A DNA stretch of 64,000 nt from Gaiellasilicea sp963761905 (GCA_963761905.1 CAVXIQ010000006.1:248001-312000); one strand, 5' to 3'; counted from the first letter of the stretch, positions 16,555 through 25,597 are shown. A program made the numbers and translations. Notes: generated by a model from the sequence alone, not told the origin.

Positions 16555-18066
16555 ATGGCGGACACCGAGTTCTCCGAGCTCCAGAAGCGGCTGCGCGCGC
16601 TGTGGCCGTCCGTCTCGCTGCGCTCGATCGGCGACGTCGAACGGACGGTGGTCGTCGTCCACTCGATCAGCATGGACGTCCCGGATCAGCTGATCCCGGT
16701 CTTCCCGGCCTACGAGGAGCGTTTCCTCTGCCTCGTGCTCAGCCTGCTCCGCTCACCGCGCTCGCGCGTGGTCTACGTCACCTCCCAGCCGATCCTGCCG
16801 AGGCTCGTCGACTACTACTTCGGCCTCGTGCCCGAGCTCGACACCCCGGAGGCGCGCAGCCGCTTCTCGGTCGTCTCGCTCGTCGACGGGCGCAACCAGC
16901 CGCTGACGCGGAAGCTGCTCGCGCGCCCCGGCGCGATCGAGCGGATCCGCTCGCTGCTGGGACAGCCCGAGCTGGCGCTGCTGTTGCCGTTCGCCACGTC
17001 GCCGGACGAGGTGGAGCTGGCGGTCCGGCTCGGGATCCCGCTGTACGGCGCCGATCCGGCGCTCGAGTGGCTCGGGACGAAGAGCGGGAGCCGGCGGGTG
17101 TTCCACGACGAGAACGTTCCGCACGCGCGCGGCTTCGACGTCGGCGGCGAGCAGGACGTTCTCGACGCACTGAAGGAGCTCAGCTCCGGGAACGCCGGCC
17201 TGACGACCGCCGTCTTGAAGCTCGACCGCGGGGTCAGCGGGCTCGGGAACGCGCTGGTGGACGTCGGTGCTGCGCTGCGCGACGGCGGACTCGAGGCGGC
17301 GCTCGACCTGGAGGACGCCGAGCTCTCCGCGGCCGACTACCTGTGGGCGCTCGCCGATCAAGGCGGAATCGTGGAGGAGCGGATCGAGGGAGCCGACTTC
17401 CGCAGCCCGAGCGTGCAGCTTCGGATCAGCCCTTCGGGCCAGGTCGACATCCTCTCGACCCACGACCAAGTGCTGGGCGGCCCGCACGGCCAGACGTACT
17501 TCGGCTGCCGCTTTCCCGCCGACCCCGAGTACGCGGCCCTCATCGCCGCGGAAGGGCTGAAGGTGGGGCGCCGGCTCGCCCGCGAAGGCGTGATCGGGCG
17601 CGCCGCGGTCGACTTCGTCGCCGTCCAGGGCGACGGCGGCTGGGAGCCGCGCGCGATCGAGATCAACCTTCGCTGCGGCGGCACGACCCATCCATTCATG
17701 GCTCTCTCGACGCTCACCGACGGCATCTACGACCCGCTCGCCGGCGAGTTCCGAAGCCGCCTAGGCGACCTCAAGCACTACGTCGCGACCGACCACCTCG
17801 ACTCGCCCGACTACGCCGCGCTCACGCCGGACGACCTGCTCGACATTGTCGAGGAGCGCCATCTCGGCTGGGACGCGGAGCGAGAGTCAGGGATCGCGCT
17901 GCACATGGTGAGCGCGCTCGCGGTCGCGGGCCGGATCGGGTTGACCGCGATCGGCGATACCCCGTCCGAGGCGCAAGCGCTCTACCGGGAGCTGAAGCAG
18001 ACGCTCGACGTGCATGCGGCCAGGGCGGCGGGAACGGGGAGCGCGACGACCGCGAAGGCCCGGTAG
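16555..18066 (+). CDS. ATP-grasp ligase, peptide ligase PGM1-related
   Basis: 503-residue ATP-grasp protein. The N-terminal third binds the substrate (VHSISMDVPDQLIPVFPAYE, VYVTSQPILPRLVDYYF); the middle has the ATP-grasp lysine and loop (TAVLKLDRGVSGLGNA) and EERIEGADFRSPSVQL; the metal-binding end is EPRAIEINLRCGGTTHP. This matches the family named after the pheganomycin peptide ligase PGM1. No amino-acid-precursor peptide or peptide cluster is visible nearby, so the product is unknown. Standalone, with its own leaderless promoter. Confidence 0.75.
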   Translation: MADTEFSELQKRLRALWPSVSLRSIGDVERTVVVVHSISMDVPDQLIPVFPAYEERFLCLVLSLLRSPRSRVVYVTSQPILPRLVDYYFGLVPELDTPEARSRFSVVSLVDGRNQPLTRKLLARPGAIERIRSLLGQPELALLLPFATSPDEVELAVRLGIPLYGADPALEWLGTKSGSRRVFHDENVPHARGFDVGGEQDVLDALKELSSGNAGLTTAVLKLDRGVSGLGNALVDVGAALRDGGLEAALDLEDAELSAADYLWALADQGGIVEERIEGADFRSPSVQLRISPSGQVDILSTHDQVLGGPHGQTYFGCRFPADPEYAALIAAEGLKVGRRLAREGVIGRAAVDFVAVQGDGGWEPRAIEINLRCGGTTHPFMALSTLTDGIYDPLAGEFRSRLGDLKHYVATDHLDSPDYAALTPDDLLDIVEERHLGWDAERESGIALHMVSALAVAGRIGLTAIGDTPSEAQALYRELKQTLDVHAARAAGTGSATTAKAR

Positions 18067-18085
18067 CCCACCGTCATCTGGCCCG

Positions 18086-19210
18086 TTACGTGACGAGGCC
18101 GATAGCGCGAAGGACGTCGCGACCGAGCATTCGCGCTTCTGCGACCCGAATGCCCGGCCGGTAGCCGGCGACGACGACGACCTTCGGCCCGCGGCTTCCG
18201 TAGACGATCGCAGCGGTCAGCCGCGTATCCGTCAGCCAGCCGTTCTTCTCGGCGACCAGCGTCGCTCCCAACCAGGGTCGGAGCAGGCCCAGGTTGTCGC
18301 TCGCGCGCTGGGACGAGAGGAGGATGCGGACGCCGGCCTCGGCCTGCGACCGAGTCAGTCCGAGGAGGTCGAGTTGCCGCGCGTCGCCGTGCGCCGCGGC
18401 GTGGAGGCGGTAGAGCGCGCGGCCGAGGTCGCGGGCGGTGGTCACGCGCGTGTGGCTTCCGGGCGGCGCAGGGCCGACCGCAGTCGTCGCTCGGTAGGGC
18501 CCCGGGTACGTGCTCGAGGTCATCCCGAGCCGACGCATGCCCTCGCTCACCGCCCCGTATCCGAGCCCGGTGAGAATCCTGTTCGCGGCGAGGTTCGACG
18601 ACCAGGCTCCGAGCTGACGCGCGTCGTACCAGTAGCGGCCCGCCTCGGGAACGGACGAGGTGCGGAGTGAGGCCGCGAGCGCGCCGAGCTTCACCGTCGA
18701 GGCAGCCGGAAAGCGCAGATCCTCGTTCCAACCGGCGAAGCGGCCGGTGCGAAGGTCGTGAACCCAGATTCCCGCCCAGCCCGCGAAGCCGTTCGCGACT
18801 CCGGCCAGCCGCCGGTCGAGCGTCGCGTCAGACAGGCGCGGGCCGACCCGCTCCCGCGTCGGGACGAGCGCGGAATACCGGCCCGTGCCGACCGAGCCGT
18901 CGGGCCGGTCGAGCGCCTCCGCCCAGGCGACCGCACGTCGGCCGCGGCGAAGCAGGTCTGCCCGGAGCGCGCGCCGATCTCGGCTGACAGCGCCGGCCGC
19001 CAGAACCGCCTCGACGAGGTTCCGGCCCGCGTCGTAGCGCGCCTGAGCTCCGTCCGGCGTGGTTGCGTAGGCGAGCGTCGCGGCAGGCAGGAAGCTGTCG
19101 CGCGCCCGGAGCAGCTCGGCATCGCCGGCCAGGGCGAGCGGGACGACCAAGAGCGCCGCGACACAGAGGGCGGCCGCGAAGGCGATGCGTTGCACGCGCA
19201 CAGAATGCAT
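18086..19210 (-). CDS. Class A beta-lactamase-like serine hydrolase, exported
   Basis: 374 residues with a signal peptide (IAFAAALCVAALLVVPLALA). The penicillin-binding fold motifs are SxxK in FPAASTVKLG, SxN in SSNLAANRIL and KNG in place of KTG near the C-terminus. A helical domain of about 110 residues precedes the catalytic part. There is no clear Glu166-loop, so the protein may be a carboxypeptidase or esterase rather than a resistance enzyme. ATG 19210 is used here; GTG at 19195 would start right at MQRIAFAAAL and is equally plausible. Divergent from the flavoenzyme. Confidence 0.8.
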   Translation of the reverse strand: MHSVRVQRIAFAAALCVAALLVVPLALAGDAELLRARDSFLPAATLAYATTPDGAQARYDAGRNLVEAVLAAGAVSRDRRALRADLLRRGRRAVAWAEALDRPDGSVGTGRYSALVPTRERVGPRLSDATLDRRLAGVANGFAGWAGIWVHDLRTGRFAGWNEDLRFPAASTVKLGALAASLRTSSVPEAGRYWYDARQLGAWSSNLAANRILTGLGYGAVSEGMRRLGMTSSTYPGPYRATTAVGPAPPGSHTRVTTARDLGRALYRLHAAAHGDARQLDLLGLTRSQAEAGVRILLSSQRASDNLGLLRPWLGATLVAEKNGWLTDTRLTAAIVYGSRGPKVVVVAGYRPGIRVAEARMLGRDVLRAIGLVT

Positions 19211-19224
19211 GGGACACTGGGCAG

Positions 19225-20607
19225 GTGAGCGCGGTCGTCGACGCGGTCGAGATCGACGAGGCTGCCTTCCGGGGCGCCGTCGTTCGTCCTGGAGCCGCAG
19301 GCTACGACGTCGAGCGCAAGATCTGGAACGGCGCCTTCGACAGGCGACCGGCCGCGATCGTCCGCTGCGCCGGTGTCGCGGACGTGATCGCCGCCGTGAA
19401 GCTCGGCCGCTCGAGCGGCCACCCGGTCGCCGTGCGAAGCGGCGGGCACTCGTTCCCGGGCTTCTCGGTCGCAGACGACGCGTTGCTGATCGACCTCTCG
19501 TCGTTGAAAGGCGTGCGCGTCGATCCCGAGAAGCGAACCGCCCGCGTGCAGGCCGGCGTGTTGCTCGGCGAGCTCGATCGGGAGACGCAGGCGTTCGGGC
19601 TCGCGGTGCCTTCCGGGATCGTCACCCACACGGGCGTGGCGGGCCTGACGCTCGGGGGCGGGATCGGCTGGATCATGCGCAAGCACGGGCTCTCAGTCGA
19701 TCAGCTCGTCTCGGTCGACCTCGTCACGGCCGAGGGCGAGTTCGTCAAGGCGAGTGCCGACGAGAACCCCGACCTCTTCTGGGGCCTGCGCGGTGGCGGC
19801 GGCAACTTCGGGATCGTCACCGAGTTCGAGTTCCGCTGCGTACCGCTCGGGACGCAGGTGCTGGCGGGGCCGATCTTCTGGCCGATGGAGCAGTCGGGAG
19901 ACGTCCTGCGCTTCTATCGCGACTGGGTCGCGGAGGCGCCGGACGAGCTGATGACGATCATCGTCCACCGCAAGGCTCCGCCGCTCCCGATCGTCCCCGA
20001 GGAACTGCACGGGAAGCCGGTGGTGATGGTGATCTGCTGCTGGGTCGGCGACCTGGAGCAGGGAGAGGCGTTCATCCGGCCTCTGCGCGAGTTCGGCTCG
20101 CCGGTGGCGGACGTCTGCATCCCGAAGCCGTACCTCACCCACCAGGCGATGCTGGATCCGAGCTTCCCGCCGGGGCGCTGGTACTACTTCAAGAGCTGTG
20201 ACGTCGCCGAGCTGAGCGACGAGCTGATCGACATCACGGTCGAGCGCTCGCTCCAGATCGAGTCGCCGCTGACCTCGTTCCCGATCTGGCAGATGGGCGG
20301 GGCGGTGAGCAGGGTGAGCGACGACGAGACGGCGTTCAACGGCCGAACGGCGGGATTCACGTACAACATCGGCGCCTGCACGGCGACGAGCGAGGGCTTC
20401 GACGAGGAACGCGAATGGGTGCGGGACTTCTGGTCGGCCCTCGAGCCGTGGCACCAAGGCGTCTACGTGAACTTCCTCGGCGACGAGGGCGCGGACCGCG
20501 TTCGCCAGGCCTACGGGCCAGAGAAATACGGCCGGCTGCAAGCCCTGAAGCAGAAGTACGACCCGGACAACTTCTTCCGGATCAACCAGAACATCTCGCC
20601 GAGCTAG
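19225..20607 (+). CDS. FAD-dependent oxidoreductase, berberine-bridge-enzyme type
   Basis: 460 residues with an N-terminal PCMH FAD-binding domain and C-terminal BBE segment. RSGGHSFPGF carries the His that is 8alpha-linked to FAD in the family; the second attachment Cys is absent (TLGGGIGWIMRKHGL instead), so attachment would be single. The end, YDPDNFFRINQNI, is the BBE motif. Substrates in this family are alcohols, sugars or amines. GTG 19225 has GACACT 6 bp upstream, a weak -10. Confidence 0.88.
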   Translation: MSAVVDAVEIDEAAFRGAVVRPGAAGYDVERKIWNGAFDRRPAAIVRCAGVADVIAAVKLGRSSGHPVAVRSGGHSFPGFSVADDALLIDLSSLKGVRVDPEKRTARVQAGVLLGELDRETQAFGLAVPSGIVTHTGVAGLTLGGGIGWIMRKHGLSVDQLVSVDLVTAEGEFVKASADENPDLFWGLRGGGGNFGIVTEFEFRCVPLGTQVLAGPIFWPMEQSGDVLRFYRDWVAEAPDELMTIIVHRKAPPLPIVPEELHGKPVVMVICCWVGDLEQGEAFIRPLREFGSPVADVCIPKPYLTHQAMLDPSFPPGRWYYFKSCDVAELSDELIDITVERSLQIESPLTSFPIWQMGGAVSRVSDDETAFNGRTAGFTYNIGACTATSEGFDEEREWVRDFWSALEPWHQGVYVNFLGDEGADRVRQAYGPEKYGRLQALKQKYDPDNFFRINQNISPS

Positions 20608-20640
20608 CCGCTGACGCCGCGGCGGTCGACGCCTACGCGC

Positions 20641-21279
20641 TCAGCGAAGGGCCTCCTCGAATCGCGGGTCGTCGCGTACGGCGGCGAGGTCCTCGTCTCT
20701 GCGCGCCTCCTCGCGGAACCGCGGGAGCAGCTCGACGGACCGGCGGAGGTGGGCGAAAGTGTCGTCGCCGGTCTCGCCCGCGAGCGTCGAGAAGCAGGCG
20801 TAGTTGTAATGCAGGCCTGCGTGGTCCGGCACGCGCTCGAGGCCGCCGCGGACCGCCTCGAACGCGTCGGCGTAGCGCTCCTCGCCGTAGGCCTCCATGG
20901 ATTCGCTGTGGAACGGCCAGGCCTCGCCCCAGAGGATCCCCTCGTACGCCTGGCCGGGGGTGGCGCCGACCGCGAGGATGGTTCCGTCTCCGGTCGCCGT
21001 CCGCCGCGACTCCGGCCCGACGAACACGAGTGATCCGGGCGGCGCTTCGACCGTCTCGCCGTCGATCTCGAACGTCGCCGTCCCGTCGAGCACGATGTAC
21101 AGCTCCTCCTGGCCGGATCCGGCCTCGTCGTGATCGTTGATCAGCGTGCCGTCCTCGCCGGGCGTGTAGGCGTTGATTCCGAATGCCTGGATCCCGAAGT
21201 GCTCACGCACCGGAATATCTCTGCCGCGCCGCTCGATCTCGTCGAGCCGCGCGACCTTCCAGTTCGGCTTATCGTTCAT
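20641..21279 (-). CDS. Cupin-TPR two-domain protein
   Basis: 212 residues. The first 120 form a cupin barrel (GQEELYIVLDGTATFEIDGE and PPGSLVFVGPESRRTA), with HDEAGSGQEE offering metal ligands. The rest is two TPR-like helix pairs (YGEERYADAFEAVRGGLERV; HAGLHYNYACFSTLAG). A good ribosome binding site GGAGGTGAT precedes ATG. Function unknown; sensing or sugar-binding roles are common for such cupins. Confidence 0.8.
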   Translation of the reverse strand: MNDKPNWKVARLDEIERRGRDIPVREHFGIQAFGINAYTPGEDGTLINDHDEAGSGQEELYIVLDGTATFEIDGETVEAPPGSLVFVGPESRRTATGDGTILAVGATPGQAYEGILWGEAWPFHSESMEAYGEERYADAFEAVRGGLERVPDHAGLHYNYACFSTLAGETGDDTFAHLRRSVELLPRFREEARRDEDLAAVRDDPRFEEALR

Positions 21280-21370
21280 CCGATCACCTCCGTAGACGTG
21301 CGTTGGCGCGATCTCTCGATCGTAACGCCGTCAATGACACAACTCGGGGCAAAGCCACTGAGCCGCTGGG

Positions 21371-21934
21371 TCAGCGGCGCCGCCGGTATTGCAGCTCGAC
21401 GATCCCGTTGGTGGAGGGGACGCTCGAGATCAGGTCGAGCCGGTAGGACTTGGGGACGCCGTCGAAGAGCCGGGTGCCCTCGCCCGCAACGTACGGGAAC
21501 ATGCTCAGCTGGAGCTCGTCGATCAGGTCGAGCTGCATGAGCGACCGCCAGAAGCCGACGCCGCCCCAGACCACGATGTGGCCGTCGCCGCCCTGCCTGA
21601 GCTTGTCGATCTCTTCCGCCGTGTCACCGGCGGCGATCGTGGTGTTGGCCCAGTCGGCCGTCGTCAGTGTTCTGGAGAAGACGACCTTGCGCGCGGCGGC
21701 GAGGATCGGGGAGAAGGGGTGGTCGGTGGACTTCATCATCGCCGGGGCGATGCTCTCGTAGGCGTTTCGGCCCATGATGTGCGCGTACGCGCTCTGGAGG
21801 AAGTCGAGCTGCGCCGCGTCGTCGGGCTCACGGTTCTCGGGCAGGTCGAAGCAGAACTTCCAGTATTCGGTGTCCGGGTCGGCGAGCAGGCCGTCGACCG
21901 AGTAGTTGAACACCGTCGCTATCAGCTTCCGCAT
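21371..21934 (-). CDS. RibD C-terminal-domain / dihydrofolate reductase family protein
   Basis: 187-residue NADPH-dependent reductase fold. Seen: MRKLIATVFNYSVDGLLADPDTE, the MGRNAYES motif, KVVFSRTL, VVWGGVGFWRSLMQLDLIDEL and FPYVAGEGTRLFDG, all standard for stand-alone DHFR-like proteins of this group. Physiological substrate unknown. AAGGAG lies ahead of the ATG. It begins an accessory-looking region of single genes. Confidence 0.85.
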   Translation of the reverse strand: MRKLIATVFNYSVDGLLADPDTEYWKFCFDLPENREPDDAAQLDFLQSAYAHIMGRNAYESIAPAMMKSTDHPFSPILAAARKVVFSRTLTTADWANTTIAAGDTAEEIDKLRQGGDGHIVVWGGVGFWRSLMQLDLIDELQLSMFPYVAGEGTRLFDGVPKSYRLDLISSVPSTNGIVELQYRRRR

Positions 21935-22065
21935 GATCGAGCTCCTTGGTCGCGGGTCGTCTGTAGGACCGTAAGCGGGGAACGCACCTGCGAGCGATGA
22001 TTGTTGCGTTGCTGCCGAGTCTCTGAGGGAAGCACCGCGCCCACACCGATGAGCAAAGGAGCACC

Positions 22066-23187
22066 ATGAAGTTGCTTCTCACTTCCGCGGGGATCAAGAA
22101 CGCGAGCATCCAGAACGCCCTGGTCGACCTGCTGGGCAAGCCGATTGCCGAGTGCAACGCGCTCTGCATCCCCACCGCGATGTACGGGCACCCCCAGGTC
22201 GGCCCGGGAGCGGGGGTCTGGCGCTTCATCAGTGGGCGATCGACCGAGCCGATGTGCGAGCTGGGCTGGAAATCCTTGGGAGTGCTGGAGCTGACCGCGC
22301 TGCCGAGCATCGACGAGGAGCGCTGGGTTCCCCTGGTTCGCGAGACGGATGCCCTGCTCGTCTCGGGCGGCGATGCCCTGTATCTGTGCCACTGGCTGCG
22401 CCAGTCCGGGCTGGCGGATCTCTTGCCGTCTCTCCGCGAGCTCGTCTGGGTGGGGCTGAGTGCCGGGAGCATGGTGATGACCCCCAGGATCGGGGAGGAC
22501 TTCGTCGGTTGGAAGCCGCCCGGCGGCGGCGACAGCACGCTGGGAATGGTCGACTTCTCGATCTTCCCGCACGTGGATCATGAGCTCCTGCCGGAGAACA
22601 CGATGGCGGAGGCAGAGCGCTGGGCCGCCGAACTGCAGGGGCCGGCCTATGCGATCGACGACGAGACCGCGATCAAGGTGACCGACGGCGAGGTCGAGGT
22701 CGTCTCCGAGGGGCACTGGAGGCTGTTCACCCACAGCCCCGAGGCAAGCCTGGAGGCAAGCCCGGCAAGCACGGTGTCAGCGGTGCCGTTCACGCTCAGG
22801 AACCTCAAGGAGGATCTGGAGGACATCGGCTCGAGGTTCGACGGCGCGCCCGACCTGGAGTTTCGCCTGGCGAGCGAGGACCTCGAGCTCGAGAAGTCCG
22901 GCCTGAGCTACCAGCACGTCCCTCCCGGCTATCGCTTTCCTTACGGTCACACGCACGAGACGCAGGAGGAGGTGTACGTGGTCGTACGCGGGAGCGGGCG
23001 GATGAAGCTCGACGACGAGATCGTCGAGCTCAGGGAATGGGACGCGGTGCGCGTCCCGCCCGGTACGTGGCGAGGCTACGAGGCCGGGCCCGACGGCCTC
23101 GAGATCCTCGTCATCGGCGCGCCCAGTCTCGGCCAGGCTCGGCGCGAAGACGTCGACGGCCGGCGCGACTGGTGGGCCGACCAGTAG
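22066..23187 (+). CDS. Peptidase E (S51)-cupin fusion protein
   Basis: 373 residues. The first 225 are an alpha-aspartyl dipeptidase-like S51 domain (MKLLLTSAGI, LLVSGGDALYLCHWL, nucleophile Ser in GLSAGSMVM, then HVDHELLP). The last 140 are a cupin (YGHTHETQEEVYVVVRGSGR, LREWDAVRVPPGTWRGYEAG) usually seen as a separate protein. The join is an Ala/Ser-rich linker made of a repeated unit, EASLEASPAS, encoded by a GGCAAGCC repeat. Start ATG with AAAGGAG. A true fusion is likely since the frame is open throughout. Confidence 0.85.
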   Translation: MKLLLTSAGIKNASIQNALVDLLGKPIAECNALCIPTAMYGHPQVGPGAGVWRFISGRSTEPMCELGWKSLGVLELTALPSIDEERWVPLVRETDALLVSGGDALYLCHWLRQSGLADLLPSLRELVWVGLSAGSMVMTPRIGEDFVGWKPPGGGDSTLGMVDFSIFPHVDHELLPENTMAEAERWAAELQGPAYAIDDETAIKVTDGEVEVVSEGHWRLFTHSPEASLEASPASTVSAVPFTLRNLKEDLEDIGSRFDGAPDLEFRLASEDLELEKSGLSYQHVPPGYRFPYGHTHETQEEVYVVVRGSGRMKLDDEIVELREWDAVRVPPGTWRGYEAGPDGLEILVIGAPSLGQARREDVDGRRDWWADQ

Positions 23188-23190
23188 ACG

Positions 23191-23661
23191 TCAGTCGAGG
23201 CGCAGGATCGTTTCCTCGATCTCCTCGCCGCGACCGGCTGCGAAGCCGCGGTCGACGCCGACGCGCCGGAACCCAGCCTTCTCCAGGACTCGGAGCGAAC
23301 CGACGTTGTCCGAGGCTGCTCGGGCATAGAGCGGACGTTCGGCAGTCTCCGCAAGAAGAAGCTCGAGTGCTGCGCTCGCGATGCCTTTGCCCCATTGCGT
23401 TCGGTCGATCCAGTACGTCACCTCGCGCCGATCGTCGATCCGAAAGGACGCGATCGTTCCAGCGATTGCTCCGTCGACATCGATGACTCGGTTCCTGGCG
23501 CTTGGATTGGCCCGAATGCGCGCCATCCGCTCGAGGAACACGCGGCGATCGGTCTGATCCTCGGGTGTGAAGGCGGCCATTCGGATCGACTCCGGATCCG
23601 TCACGTGCTGGTGGATCGTGTCGAGATCCCGGTCCTCGAGCGGCCTCAGCGAGACGTTCAT
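23191..23661 (-). CDS. GNAT family N-acetyltransferase (RimJ/RimL-like)
   Basis: 156 residues. Begins VSLRPLEDRDLDTIHQHVTDPESI, then EVTYWIDRTQWGKGIASAAL with the acetyl-CoA pyrophosphate loop (QWGKGIAS) and ends in the NVGSLRVLEKAGFRRVG motif. The acceptor is unknown. Ends 3 bp from the convergent peptidase E-cupin gene. Confidence 0.88.
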   Translation of the reverse strand: MNVSLRPLEDRDLDTIHQHVTDPESIRMAAFTPEDQTDRRVFLERMARIRANPSARNRVIDVDGAIAGTIASFRIDDRREVTYWIDRTQWGKGIASAALELLLAETAERPLYARAASDNVGSLRVLEKAGFRRVGVDRGFAAGRGEEIEETILRLD

Positions 23662-23742
23662 CTGGGCAATCCTACGAGTGTCTGTACGGACGGAAGCAGG
23701 AGAAGCATGGGCCGACGTCCGGGAATCGCCACTCAGCGGGCC

Positions 23743-23748
23743 TAGAAT
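23743..23748 (+). promoter_or_regulatory. -10 element upstream of the DUF1801 gene
   Basis: TAGAAT, 8 bp, GTG 23757; leaderless type. Confidence 0.4.
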
Positions 23749-23756
23749 CCGCGCCA

Positions 23757-24104
23757 GTGGCCAGCGCCGACGTCGACGCGTATCTGAACCGACTCGAGGA
23801 GCCGACGCGCGAAACGCTTCAGACGCTCCGCCGCACGATCCTCGAGATCGTGCCTGAGGCTGAGGAGGTCATCTCCTACCGTGTGCCTGCCTTCCGGGTC
23901 GGAGGTGAGACCGTTGCGGGGTTTGCCGCCTTTCGGGATCACCTGAGCTATCTGCCGTTCAGCGGCTCCGTCCTATCGAAGCTCGCCGATGAGCTCGCGG
24001 GCTACACGACGACGAAGAGCGCCCTTCACTTCGCGGCCGATCAGCCGCTTCCGAAGACGCTTGTCCAGAAGCTGATCGCGGTGCGGCTCGCCGAGCGCCG
24101 GTGA
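23757..24104 (+). CDS. DUF1801 / YdhG-like protein
   Basis: 115 residues. Recognised by VDAYLNRLEEPTRETLQTLR, EAEEVISYRVPAF and KSALHFAADQPLPKTLVQKL, the pattern of the DUF1801 family, which includes proposed intracellular iron chaperones in Gram-positive bacteria. No cofactor motif is visible. Followed immediately by the proline iminopeptidase gene. Confidence 0.85.
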   Translation: MASADVDAYLNRLEEPTRETLQTLRRTILEIVPEAEEVISYRVPAFRVGGETVAGFAAFRDHLSYLPFSGSVLSKLADELAGYTTTKSALHFAADQPLPKTLVQKLIAVRLAERR

Positions 24105-24121
24105 CGAGGAAGGCAGGCGCC

Positions 24122-25063
24122 ATGGCCGACCCTTACGACCACGGAATGCTCGACGTTGGCGACGGCAACAGGGTCTACTGGGAGCTGCGTGGCAAGCCTG
24201 ACGCAAAGCCGGCGGTGATCGTTCACGGCGGGCCTGGATCCGGGCTGGAAGGAAGCACGGGCGGGTCGTTCGACCCGGACCGCTACCGCGTCGTGATCTT
24301 CGACCAGCGCGGCTGCGGGCGGAGTAGGCCGCACGCAAGCGATCCGGATACCGACATGAGCGTGAACACCACGGAGCACTTGCTTGCAGACATGGAGCAA
24401 TTGCGCGAGCACCTCGGCATCGAGCGCTGGCTGCTCTTCGGCGGCTCCTGGGGCTCGACGTTGATCCTGGCCTACGCGGAGCGGCATCCGGACCGTGTGT
24501 CGGAGATCGTGATCCCGAGCGTGACCACGAGCAGGCGCTCCGAGATCGACTGGCTCTACCGAGGCGTCAGCCGCTTCTTCCCGGAGGAGTGGGAGCGGTT
24601 CCGAGCTGGGGTGCCGGAGACCGAGCGCAACGGCGACCTCCTCGCGGCCTACGCGCGGCTTACGGAGTCTCCGAACGCCGACGTGCGCGCCAAGGCGACG
24701 GCCGACTGGCTCGCCTGGGAAGACGCGGTCATCTCGCAGGAACCACACGGCACACCCAACGCTTATAGCGCCCGGCCGTCGGCCGCGAAGCTCGCCTTCG
24801 TCCGCATCTGCGCCCACTACTTCGCCCATGGAGCGTGGCTCGAGGAAGGGGTGCTGCTCCGTGAAGCGCACCGCCTCAACGGCATCCCCGGCGTCCTGAT
24901 CCACGGACGTCTGGACATGGGCTCTCCGCTCGGCACGGCCTGGGAGCTGGCCCAGGCGTGGCCCGATGCCCGACTGTCCGTCGTCGAGGACTCAGGGCAC
25001 ACCGGAAGCGACACGATGAGGAAGGAGGTTCGTGCCGCGCTCGAACGGTTCGCCAGAAGCTAA
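24122..25063 (+). CDS. pip: Proline iminopeptidase (alpha/beta hydrolase)
   Basis: Releases N-terminal proline from peptides. 313 residues from ATG 24122; an in-frame GTG at 24101 overlapping the previous stop would add 7. The ATG has GGAAGG 8 nt upstream and is preferred. Motifs: oxyanion loop HGGPGSG, nucleophile GGSWGSTLILAY, then DRYRVVIFDQRGCGRS, and the late Asp and His in LIHGRLDMGSPL and EDSGHTGSDT. Followed 14 bp later by the first copy of the 25-30 kb intergenic repeat. Confidence 0.92.
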   Translation: MADPYDHGMLDVGDGNRVYWELRGKPDAKPAVIVHGGPGSGLEGSTGGSFDPDRYRVVIFDQRGCGRSRPHASDPDTDMSVNTTEHLLADMEQLREHLGIERWLLFGGSWGSTLILAYAERHPDRVSEIVIPSVTTSRRSEIDWLYRGVSRFFPEEWERFRAGVPETERNGDLLAAYARLTESPNADVRAKATADWLAWEDAVISQEPHGTPNAYSARPSAAKLAFVRICAHYFAHGAWLEEGVLLREAHRLNGIPGVLIHGRLDMGSPLGTAWELAQAWPDARLSVVEDSGHTGSDTMRKEVRAALERFARS

Positions 25064-25077
25064 CGGCATCGATGGCA

Positions 25078-25110
25078 TGGGCCAGCGCGCGGGAATGACG
25101 CCAGAAGTCA
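25078..25110 (+). repeat. Intergenic repeat copy A
   Basis: TGGGCCAGCG, then CGCGGGAATGACGCCAGAAG and TCA. Lies between pip and the next gene. This is the variant with GACGCC after GGGAAT, as in copies E and F. Confidence 0.7.
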
Positions 25111-25130
25111 GGGCCGCATAAGGTTCTGGA

Positions 25131-25545
25131 GTGATCCCGGACGATATGCAGCGTTGATCGACGCACCTCCCCCGCGGTTCTTACTACCTATCGGAAGGAT
25201 GGCAGCGCTTTGACGACACCGGTCTGGTTTCGCTACCACGACAACGCTTTCGAGGTCGTGCTGGCCGAAGGCGATGTCAAGCGCCGACACCTTGCGCGGA
25301 CGCCGAGCTGCATTCTCGTCGTCTTCGAGACAGTGCCACCGTTTCGCGGCGTCGAGATCAAAGGCGACCCGGAGTTGAGAGAGGGGGACGTAACGGCCGT
25401 GCGTGAGGTGATCGCAGGACGCTATTTGACCGCGGAGCGTGGCCGTCGCTTCGCGGCGTCTCGCCGGTCGCCGCGAGGCACGCTGTTACGCCTGGAATCG
25501 CACAGCTCGCGAGTCTGGGATCTGGCAGGCACGCTTCCGGATTAG
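25131..25545 (+). pseudogene. PPOX/F420-class flavin-binding protein, N-terminus broken by two one-base losses
   Basis: Pyridoxamine-phosphate-oxidase-like split barrel. From a TTG at 25210 the frame reads TTPVWFRYHDNAFEVVLAEG and ends at 25545. The expected N-terminus is present but in two other frames: VIPDDMQR from GTG 25131, then LIDAPPPR, then TTYRKDGSA. Adding one base near 25155 and one near 25180 gives a continuous 138-residue protein of usual length. As it stands, the strand carrying the flavin-contact Lys/Arg cannot be made from a normal start. Flanked by copies A and B of the repeat. Confidence 0.65.
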
Positions 25546-25560
25546 ACCCCCGTCTCGTCG

Positions 25561-25597
25561 CCTGGGCGGCCAGCGTTCGGGAATGTCCCCTGAACGC
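25561..25597 (+). repeat. Intergenic repeat copy B
   Basis: Copy with a 9-bp hairpin GCGTTCGGG / CCTGAACGC (25573-25581 with 25589-25597, one G-T pair) around a 7-nt loop. Lies between the PPOX gene and the next one. Confidence 0.7.
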
